Source: Planctomycetota bacterium (GTDB taxonomy: Bacteria > Planctomycetota > Phycisphaerae > WQYP01). From it: a stretch of DNA of 5,598 nt. The DNA lies in NCBI GenBank assembly GCA_021785155.1, contig JAJYGE010000373.1, forward strand, positions 965 to 6,562, written 5' to 3'. Positions 1 to 5,106 of this stretch are shown here, piece after piece. The first letter of the stretch is position 1. Each line of letters opens with the position of its first letter. Below the pieces are notes generated by a model. That model saw only the letters and a list, made by a program, of their open reading frames with translations, was not told where the DNA came from and searched no databases. Made by a program: the position numbers and the translations under genes.

Positions 1-263
1 CCCCAGACCGTCACCGCCGCAAATATTGCCGCCATGACCATTCCAGTTCCAATCGCCGCCAACAAGCCCACCGTGCCATGGCCGCTCACGCCGGTGACGG
101 TATAGCCCGCAATACATCCCATCAGCATTGCACCCTCAATGCCGATATTGATAACTCCGGAGAGTTCACCTACCAACTCTCCCACGCCAGCCAGAATCAG
201 CGGTGTGGCCGCCGAGACGGTCTGCCGGGATAAGAAAGTAAAAAGATTTTGCGTTGTGCTCAT
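1..263 (-). CDS. ABC transporter permease, BMP/nucleoside type (second permease; 3' end outside window)
   Basis: Inner-membrane permease of a BMP-type (YufQ/NupQ-like) ABC importer, expected to form the translocation channel with the neighbouring permease. Only the first 87 residues are present, because the gene runs off the left edge. The visible part carries the family's strongly conserved N-terminal block: ATPLILAGVGELVGE (residues 19-33) followed by GVINIGIEG (36-44) and a hydrophobic stretch (AMLMGCIAG). A second hydrophobic segment follows at about 65-86. The start is ATG at 263-261 and overlaps the TGA stop of the upstream permease (ATGA). It is preceded by AGGAAG, with the AGGA core 9 bases from the ATG. 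This overlap indicates translational coupling in one operon. The BPD_transp_2 family assignment is strong. The exact substrate (nucleoside, purine or other) is inferred from family only. Confidence 0.88.
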   Translation of the reverse strand, partial: MSTTQNLFTFLSRQTVSAATPLILAGVGELVGELSGVINIGIEGAMLMGCIAGYTVTGVSGHGTVGLLAAIGTGMVMAAIFAAVTVW

Positions 264-1354
264 ACGGCGGCTTCCTGGTTGGACTTTTCCCGCGCCGGCT
301 TCCCCGCGCGGTGCGACCGGCGTACGGATAAACCAGCGAGCACCAGCATTATCAGTATCACTACAGCTTTAATCACGTCGGCCAGATCGTGCGGCAAAGC
401 CAGGGAACTTTCTTCTACCCGAAACGCCCCGGTATCCAGAAACCCGAAAAATAGCGCAGAGAGAATAATCCCCAAAGGATTCAGCCGCCCCAAAAGGGCC
501 ACGGCGATGCCGGCGTAACCATAATCACCCATGTGCGCGGTCATAAAATGGACCTGCCCAAGCACCTGAATGGCTCCGCCTAGGCCGGCACAACCGCCGC
601 TAAGCAGCATCATCTGAATCTGCCGCCGCGCTACCGGCATATTCATCACGCCGGCCGCAGCCGGATTCAATCCGATCACCAGCGACTGGAATCCGAAAAC
701 CGTGCGTGACTGAACTATCCACAGTAACACCGCCACGACGAGAGCCACAATAATGCCGATATGAAAATCAGTATAGGGAACCACCACTGGCAACCAGTAT
801 TTCCCGGCAATTTCCGGACTTTGTGCGGCAGCGGTTCCCACCGCCTGCAGCGGTCCCTGCAAAACCGCCGATACCAGATACAGTGCGACAAAATTCAACA
901 GTATCGTTGATAACACTACCGGCACAGATCGGTATAATTCCAGGTATTGAGCGATCAAACCCCACAGCCCTCCCGCCAAGGCCCCCGCAAGCAGGGCCAT
1001 CGTAATAACCAGCACCGGTTGATGAGAGATCATCATGCGTGTGGTCAAGGCCACCGCCATCAAGGCTCCCATAAGGAACTGGCCCTGGGCTCCGATATTC
1101 AACACTCCGGCGCGGAATGCCACTCCCGCCGCCAGACCCGTAAGCAATAGTGGACAGGCGTCGGCTAATGAACTGCTTAACGCATACCAGTTGCCGGCGG
1201 CGCCATGCAACCACAAATCCGCCACCCGTAATGGTGGATAGCCTAAAAGGGCCGTGCCAGCCAGCGCCAGGATCAGGACCACCGCGCATACTATTGCGGC
1301 CAGAGCCATGGCGGCCGACGTATTCCATAAGTGTTGCAACAATCGCTTTATCAA
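260..1354 (-). CDS. ABC transporter permease, BMP/nucleoside type (first permease)
   Basis: Integral membrane permease of the BPD_transp_2 family, resembling YufP/NupP, 364 residues, which is normal length. Hydrophobic segments are visible at about 13-38, 66-81, 86-105, 113-138, 144-165, 197-214, 247-267, 282-308 and 326-345. Family landmarks are GVLNIGAQGQF (83-93), the SVPVVLSTILLNF stretch (143-155), IGLNPAAAG (227-235), the glycine/alanine-rich SGGCAGLGGA (252-261) and GYAGIAVALLGRLNP (279-293). A short basic tail (RRSHRAGKPAREK) is probably cytoplasmic. The start codon is TTG (1354-1352), supported by GGGAG 7 bases upstream and by a 4-base TTGA overlap with the ATPase stop. No in-frame ATG or GTG lies close upstream. 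The gene lies between the ATPase and the second permease in one minus-strand operon. Substrate specificity is not readable from the sequence. Confidence 0.92.
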   Translation of the reverse strand: MIKRLLQHLWNTSAAMALAAIVCAVVLILALAGTALLGYPPLRVADLWLHGAAGNWYALSSSLADACPLLLTGLAAGVAFRAGVLNIGAQGQFLMGALMAVALTTRMMISHQPVLVITMALLAGALAGGLWGLIAQYLELYRSVPVVLSTILLNFVALYLVSAVLQGPLQAVGTAAAQSPEIAGKYWLPVVVPYTDFHIGIIVALVVAVLLWIVQSRTVFGFQSLVIGLNPAAAGVMNMPVARRQIQMMLLSGGCAGLGGAIQVLGQVHFMTAHMGDYGYAGIAVALLGRLNPLGIILSALFFGFLDTGAFRVEESSLALPHDLADVIKAVVILIMLVLAGLSVRRSHRAGKPAREKSNQEAAV

Positions 1355-2853
1355 ATGGCGGCTCCCAACATCATGCGACCGATACCATCCGGGGTTATAT
1401 CAGGCCAGGAGGTTGACAATAATTTTCCAGCGCATAATACCGCCACCCGATCACTGACAGAAAGCAATTCATCAAGATCGCTATGGATCAGAATAATACC
1501 CGCACCGCGCTTTCGGGCATCAAGCAACTGCCGCATAACGAAGGCGGTGGCTCCCACATCCAACCCGCGTGTCGGGTTTACCGCCAGAATCAGCTCCGGC
1601 GTCTCCGATAGTTCCCGCGCCAGTACCACCTTCTGCTGGTTACCGCCGGAAAGAGTGTCCACGGCATCGTCCACGCCGTTACAGCGTATGTCATACTGCT
1701 GCACCAATTCCGCCGATAGTCTACGCCACCGGCCATAGTGACAGAAGCCCCAACGGGCAAAAGGAATATGGCGATATTTCCGCAATAATAAATTGCCATA
1801 GATCGGCAACGGCAATACCAGGGCCTGTTTGTACCGATCTTCCGGTATAAAGGCGAGCTTTACCGCACAACCTCCGGTCGTCGCGTTCGCGCGTTGAATC
1901 CGCCCTGCTGAAGGCCTGATTTCACCGGCAATCAAAGCGGCTAATTCACGTTGACCGTTGCCGTCCACACCGGCAATACCCAGTATTTCTCCCTTCCGCA
2001 CACCTAGATTAATTTGCTTTAAGGCCCATGGCCTATGCCGGCTGACGCGATAATCCACCGCCTTTAATTGCAGCAATACATCACCCTCCATGGATTCTCG
2101 AAGTCCGATCAACCGTGGCACGTCCACTTTAGTTCCCATCATTTTTTCCGCCAGTTGGGGCAGTGATAATTCTGTTGCTTCACCGGAATAAACCAGTTGG
2201 CCACGGCGCAAAATGGTCAGGTTTTGACACATCCGGGTCACTTCGTGCAATTTGTGACTGATAAAAAGCACCGTCATACCGGCTTTTGCCAGACCCGCCA
2301 TCGCTGCGGAGAGTTCCTCGACTTCCGCGGGGGTAAGTGCGGCGGTAGGTTCATCGAGGATCAGAATTTTTCCACCGCCGCAAAGGGCTTTGATAATCTC
2401 CACGCGTTGTTGTTGTCCGACACCCAATTGCCCAACAGGCGTATGCAGTGGCACCGTCCAGTTTAATTCACTACACCAATATTGAATGTGCCGCAGCAAG
2501 GATCGCGGCTGCCGCAACCAGAGGGATTTTGATACAGCCAAAACGATATTGTCCAGGACACTTTGATTATCCACGAGCTTAAAATGTTGATGCACCATTC
2601 CAATGCCGCAAGCCCGGCTGGCACGCACCGAGCCGGTGGGTATGATCCGCCCCATTACCTCTATGCGTCCGGTATCCGGACGGATCAAGCCGGCAATGAT
2701 ATTCATCAGAGTGGTTTTACCGGCCCCATTTTCTCCCAGAATGCCATGCACGGAACTGGCCGCCACTTCCAGTGATATATTTTCCAAGGCCGACACGCCA
2801 TGGAATGATTTGTGAATGTTGGTCAGTTTAAGAGCCATAGGCGGCATGGCCAT
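1351..2853 (-). CDS. ABC transporter ATP-binding protein with two tandem nucleotide-binding domains (BMP/nucleoside importer)
   Basis: Cytoplasmic energising subunit of the importer, 500 residues with two ABC domains, like YufO/NupO and the RbsA/MglA group. Domain 1 has Walker A GENGAGKTT (40-48), Q-loop Gln89, signature LGVGQ (143-147), Walker B LILDEP (164-169) and H-loop His200. Domain 2 starts near 255. Its Walker A is degenerate (GVDGNGQ, 295-301, Lys replaced by Gln), its signature is good (LSGGNQ, 401-406), and its Walker B is altered (LILAVNPTRGLD), lacking the catalytic Glu. One functional composite ATP site (Walker A of domain 1 with the signature of domain 2) is therefore expected, as is usual in this family. 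I chose ATG 2853-2851 because AAGGGA lies 7 bases upstream. An in-frame GTG at 2895 would add 14 non-conserved residues and has no ribosome site. The gene is first in the operon. No BMP-type binding-protein gene precedes it. Confidence 0.93.
   Translation of the reverse strand: MAMPPMALKLTNIHKSFHGVSALENISLEVAASSVHGILGENGAGKTTLMNIIAGLIRPDTGRIEVMGRIIPTGSVRASRACGIGMVHQHFKLVDNQSVLDNIVLAVSKSLWLRQPRSLLRHIQYWCSELNWTVPLHTPVGQLGVGQQQRVEIIKALCGGGKILILDEPTAALTPAEVEELSAAMAGLAKAGMTVLFISHKLHEVTRMCQNLTILRRGQLVYSGEATELSLPQLAEKMMGTKVDVPRLIGLRESMEGDVLLQLKAVDYRVSRHRPWALKQINLGVRKGEILGIAGVDGNGQRELAALIAGEIRPSAGRIQRANATTGGCAVKLAFIPEDRYKQALVLPLPIYGNLLLRKYRHIPFARWGFCHYGRWRRLSAELVQQYDIRCNGVDDAVDTLSGGNQQKVVLARELSETPELILAVNPTRGLDVGATAFVMRQLLDARKRGAGIILIHSDLDELLSVSDRVAVLCAGKLLSTSWPDITPDGIGRMMLGAAI
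1362..1366 (-). promoter_or_regulatory. Ribosome binding site for the TTG-initiated permease
   Basis: GGGAG on the minus strand lies 7 bases before TTG 1354-1352, inside the last codons of the ATPase gene. Together with the TTGA overlap it supports initiation at the non-ATG codon and translational coupling to the ATPase. Confidence 0.6.
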
Positions 2854-2860
2854 GGATGCA

Positions 2861-2866
2861 TCCCTT
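2861..2866 (-). promoter_or_regulatory. Ribosome binding site deciding the ABC ATPase start
   Basis: On the minus strand AAGGGA lies 7 bases before the ATG at 2853-2851. It supports this start over the upstream in-frame GTG at 2895-2893, which has no purine-rich site at a workable distance. Confidence 0.6.
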
Positions 2867-2906
2867 AACAATGCCCGCTTCCACTGTTCGTCCACCTCAA
2901 GATCAG

Positions 2907-2919
2907 TTATACCGTATAA
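2907..2919. promoter_or_regulatory. Perfect 13-base dyad upstream of the ABC operon (possible operator or -10 region)
   Basis: TTATAC-C-GTATAA is a perfect inverted repeat about 55 bases upstream of the ATPase start. Read on the minus strand it includes TATAAC, a plausible -10 hexamer, but I find no good -35 at 16-18 bases. It could be an operator overlapping the promoter or a chance AT-rich dyad. Confidence 0.25.
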
Positions 2920-2956
2920 AGGTCTGTGGCGATACTTGGCGCCCGTCTGGGAAAAG

Positions 2957-3104
2957 GTAACCGTTCACAGTCCAAAGTGGCGAAGCAAGAAAACACCGCT
3001 TTTTTACCGCAGGGGTCCTTTTTTTCGTGGTTTTTGCGACTTCTAAAGTCAAGAATCTATACTCTTTCTTTGATTTCGGGTGTTTTTTGGCCCGTGAACG
3101 GTAC
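2957..3104. mobile_element. MITE-like element with IS66-type GTAACCG termini
   Basis: The left end reads GTAACCGTTCACAGTCCAAA. The right end, read on the minus strand, reads GTACCGTTCACGGGCCAAA, the same sequence with one base missing and two mismatches. The repeats face each other 148 bases apart, and further in AAAACACC (left) is matched by GGTGTTTT (right). IS66-family elements typically begin with GTAA, which suggests a small non-autonomous derivative (established family trait, inferred here). No transposase is encoded and the 8 bases on each side are not a matching target duplication, so it may be old, rearranged or not a true transposon. It lies between the divergent ABC operon and malic enzyme gene, and also holds phased T-tracts and the dyad GACTT-CTA-AAGTC (3038-3050). 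Confidence 0.42.
3034..3063 (+). promoter_or_regulatory. Candidate sigma70-type promoter toward the malic enzyme gene
   Basis: TATACT (3058-3063, five of six consensus bases) is preceded by TTGCGA (3034-3039, four of six) with an 18-base spacer, just downstream of T-tracts at 3019-3025 and 3031-3035. It would give a leader of about 200 bases before the ATT start. It is inside the putative MITE, so the element may carry or create a promoter. The prediction rests on hexamers alone and is weak. Confidence 0.25.
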
Positions 3105-3173
3105 GCGCAACTCGGACCGACTCAGATACTTGTATAACAGCTTTCCAATCCGTATGATAATAAAAAGCTGCGG

Positions 3174-3187
3174 GGGACAGCTGTCCC
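3174..3187. repeat. Perfect 14-base palindrome GGGACAGCTGTCCC
   Basis: The two 7-base arms meet with no spacer, so it is a DNA dyad rather than a stable RNA hairpin. An overlapping alternative stem, AGCTG (3166-3170) with CAGCT (3178-3182) around a 7-base loop, shares its bases. It lies about 90 bases upstream of the malic enzyme start. It could be a regulator site or a REP-like palindrome; nothing in the window decides between these. Confidence 0.4.
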
Positions 3188-3260
3188 GATACAAGATGTT
3201 TTTATGGGCCAGGGCGGATGGGTGGATAAGAATAGTTCATTTATATTGTGTAGTTTATAC

Positions 3261-3265
3261 AGGAG
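3261..3265 (+). promoter_or_regulatory. Strong Shine-Dalgarno AGGAG preceding an ATT codon
   Basis: AGGAG is the best ribosome site in the malic enzyme leader. Seven bases after it comes in-frame ATT (3273-3275), with no ATG, GTG or TTG at that distance. It therefore decides the start in favour of ATT. The alternative ATG 3204 has only a weak AAGA, and ATG 3318 has no recognisable site. Confidence 0.6.
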
Positions 3266-3272
3266 TTATCCC

Positions 3273-4700
3273 ATTAATACGCAACAAAAAGCCCCATCGG
3301 TTGATTACACGTTTACCATGCGTTTAAGTTATCCCAATGGCATTGGAATGTTTGCCCGTATAACCCGTATTATTGGTGAACTTGGCGGGGATATGGGCGC
3401 GGTGGACATTGTTTCCAGCGATTCTAAAAATATGACGCGCGATGTGACGGTGCATGTGCGTAATGAAGATCACATTAAAGCGATCATCGAGGCACTGGGC
3501 AAAATAGACAAAATAAATGTCGTCCAGGTGTCGGATCGTGTTTTTCTTCTGCATCTGGGCGGGAAAATAGCTATCCAGAACAAAATGCCCCTGGTCAACC
3601 GTGATACGCTATCCATGGCTTATACTCCCGGCGTGGCCCGAGTCTCCATGGCCATAGCGGAGGATCACGCCAAGGCCTGGCAGTTGACAATTAAGGGGAA
3701 TTCGGTGGCGGTGGTCAGTGACGGCACCGCCGTGCTTGGTCTTGGCGACATCGGGCCGGAAGGTGCCATGCCGGTCATGGAAGGCAAGGCCATGCTGTTC
3801 AAAGAGTTTGCCAATATTGACGCCTGGCCCGTGTGCCTGAATACCAAAGACACCGATGAAATTGTGCGCATCGTCAGCGCTATGGCGGTCGGTTTCGGCG
3901 GTATCAATCTGGAAGATATTTCCGCGCCACGCTGTTTTGAAATTGAAAACCGCTTAAAGCAATGTATGGATATTCCGGTCTTCCATGACGACCAGCACGG
4001 TACGGCCGTAGTGGTTCTGGCGGCCTTGCTTAATTCGCTGCGTCTGACCGGTGATAAATTATCCCGCCTGAAGATCGTCATTGCCGGGGCTGGAGCGGCC
4101 GGTACCGCTATAAGCAAAATTCTCCTTAATGCCGGGGCCAAAGAAATTCTGGTTTGTGACCGTCATGGCATTATTCATCCGCAACGCGCCGGTGGATTAA
4201 CTGACAATAAACTCTGGCTGGCCCAACGGACCAATCCGCGCAAAGTGCAGGGAACCCTGGAAGATGCGCTGAAAAAAGCCAATGTATTTATCGGCGTTTC
4301 CGGACCCAATCTGGTGGATGCCAAAGCCATCAAACGTATGGCGGCGGATCCCTTTATCTTCGCGCTGGCGAATCCCACACCTGAAATCATGCCCGAACAA
4401 GCCGCCGGGAAAGCTTACATTATGGCCACCGGGCGCAGCGATTACCCCAACCAGATTAACAATGTTCTGGCCTTTCCCGGCATCTTCCGCGGTGCGCTGA
4501 ACGTCCGGGCCAGGGAAATTAATGAAGAAATGAAACTCGCCGCCGCGCACGCGATTGCCGGCTGTATTTCTCCGCGTGAGTTAAATCCCGAATATATTAT
4601 TCCCAGTGTGTTTAATCGCGCGGTCAGTCAGAGAGTCTCCGCGGCAGTGCAGGAAGCAGCCATTAAAACCGGTATAGCCAGAAGAAAAATAAAAGTCTGA
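3273..4700 (+). CDS. Malic enzyme (malate dehydrogenase, oxaloacetate-decarboxylating) with N-terminal ACT domain
   Basis: Cytoplasmic enzyme that oxidatively decarboxylates malate to pyruvate and CO2 with NAD or NADP, linking the TCA cycle to pyruvate. Counting from ATT, the protein has 475 residues. An ACT-type domain spans about 10-90 (PSVDYTFTMRL, then GGDMGAVDIV), a likely ligand-sensing module. The malic N domain follows: AYTPGV with catalytic Tyr117, SDGTAVLGLGDIGP, EGKAMLFK with likely catalytic Lys172, metal ligands in INLEDI (Glu214, Asp215) and FHDDQHGT (Asp239/Asp240). The NAD-binding domain has GAGAAG (272-277), FALANPTPE and SDYPNQINNVLAFPG. There is no C-terminal phosphotransacetylase domain, unlike E. 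coli MaeB. Starts at ATG 3204 (498 aa) or ATG 3318 (460 aa, cutting into the first ACT strand) are possible but less well supported. Cofactor preference cannot be settled. Confidence 0.93.
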   Translation: MNTQQKAPSVDYTFTMRLSYPNGIGMFARITRIIGELGGDMGAVDIVSSDSKNMTRDVTVHVRNEDHIKAIIEALGKIDKINVVQVSDRVFLLHLGGKIAIQNKMPLVNRDTLSMAYTPGVARVSMAIAEDHAKAWQLTIKGNSVAVVSDGTAVLGLGDIGPEGAMPVMEGKAMLFKEFANIDAWPVCLNTKDTDEIVRIVSAMAVGFGGINLEDISAPRCFEIENRLKQCMDIPVFHDDQHGTAVVVLAALLNSLRLTGDKLSRLKIVIAGAGAAGTAISKILLNAGAKEILVCDRHGIIHPQRAGGLTDNKLWLAQRTNPRKVQGTLEDALKKANVFIGVSGPNLVDAKAIKRMAADPFIFALANPTPEIMPEQAAGKAYIMATGRSDYPNQINNVLAFPGIFRGALNVRAREINEEMKLAAAHAIAGCISPRELNPEYIIPSVFNRAVSQRVSAAVQEAAIKTGIARRKIKV

Positions 4701-4846
4701 GGCCCGTAATGCCACGACCATTTTTAATATATTACGTAGTACGGCAGCAAAGTCGGCCCTGCGCGTAAGAAATCAGAACACCATAACATCGCTGATAGCA
4801 GTTTCGGCCTGCAAGTGGCCAGTCATGGACGATATTGGTGGCCGGG

Positions 4847-4860
4847 CTGTGAACGGTTAC
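4847..4860 (-). repeat. Third copy of the GTAACCGTTCACAG repeat (solo IS66-like end)
   Basis: The minus strand reads GTAACCGTTCACAG and continues CCC, identical over 14 bases to the left end of the 2957-3104 element (which continues TCC). In an IS66-like reading this would be the right end of an element extending leftward into 4701-4846, but no convincing partner end or 8-base duplication is visible. The 4701-4903 interval otherwise holds no gene I can support. The short GGCC-loop-GGCC inverted repeat near 4807-4821 lacks a U-tract and is not called a terminator. Confidence 0.4.
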
Positions 4861-4903
4861 AATTTAACAGGCAAGAGGATGCTGCTGAAGAGGCCCGGAA
4901 AAA

Positions 4904-4974
4904 CTGGGGGACTAGGATTCGAACCTAGACAAACAGATTCAGAGTCTGCTGTGCTACCGTTACACCATCCCCCA
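4904..4974 (-). tRNA. tRNA-Gln (anticodon CTG)
   Basis: The minus strand folds into a full 71-base cloverleaf. The acceptor stem TGGGGGA/TCCCCCA is perfect, with discriminator G. The D arm has a 3-base-pair stem (GTG/CAC) and TAACGGTAG loop. The anticodon stem is GCAGA/TCTGT (one G-T pair) with loop CTCTGAA, so the anticodon is CTG and reads CAG (glutamine). The T arm is CTAGG-TTCGAAT-CCTAG. The U1-A72 pair and G73 match bacterial tRNA-Gln. CCA is not encoded, so it must be added after transcription. The base after G73 begins a run of five T, which may help end transcription. The gene stands alone, converging with the malic enzyme gene. Confidence 0.95.
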
Positions 4975-4988
4975 AGGGACGTAAAGTA

Positions 4989-5017
4989 ATATTACGCCAT
5001 TGATGGATTGCGTACAA
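4989..5017 (-). promoter_or_regulatory. Likely promoter of tRNA-Gln
   Basis: On the minus strand TTGTAC (-35, 5017-5012) and TAATAT (-10, 4994-4989) are separated by exactly 17 bases, and the -10 ends 14 bases before the first tRNA base. That predicts a 5' leader of about 7 bases, suitable for RNase P processing. Hexamer matches are three and four of six, so spacing and position carry the call. Confidence 0.5.
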
Positions 5018-5106
5018 GCCGGCGGGGTGCAGCCCGAAATTGTGATCTTCAAATCGATACCTGTCTCCAGGGCAATCCACTGATAATGCTGTACCAACGA
5101 CTCCTT

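Noticed and set aside
768..1328. 186-codon open frame antiparallel-shifted within the first permease, minus strand
   Set aside because: It is a frame shadow of the permease, with glycine/arginine-rich sequence and no domain pattern. The permease frame shows clear family motifs over the same bases.
2854..2960. Possible purine riboswitch in the ABC operon leader
   Set aside because: A nucleoside importer made this worth checking, but I could not find the conserved junction and loop sequences or a following terminator hairpin.
2816..3046. Open frame of 76 codons, plus strand, antisense to the ATPase start
   Set aside because: It begins inside the ATPase gene on the opposite strand and continues into the T-rich element. 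It shows no recognisable domain and no supporting initiation signals.
2926..3327. Open frame of 133 codons crossing the intergenic region, plus strand
   Set aside because: It has no ribosome site and low-complexity aromatic-rich translation. It runs through the inverted repeats and overlaps the start of the malic enzyme in another frame, so it looks like chance opening of non-coding DNA.
3665..4141. 158-codon minus-strand open frame opposite the malic enzyme
   Set aside because: It is an antisense shadow of a strongly conserved coding region, rich in Ser/Ala/Pro, with no motif.
4807..4821. Possible terminator hairpin after the malic enzyme gene (GGCC-loop-GGCC)
   Set aside because: The stem is only 4 base pairs, GGCC is self-complementary so any two copies pair, and no T-tract follows.
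4904..4974. tRNA-Gln as an attachment site for an integrated element
   Set aside because: No second copy of the tRNA 3' end and no integrase gene are present in the window.
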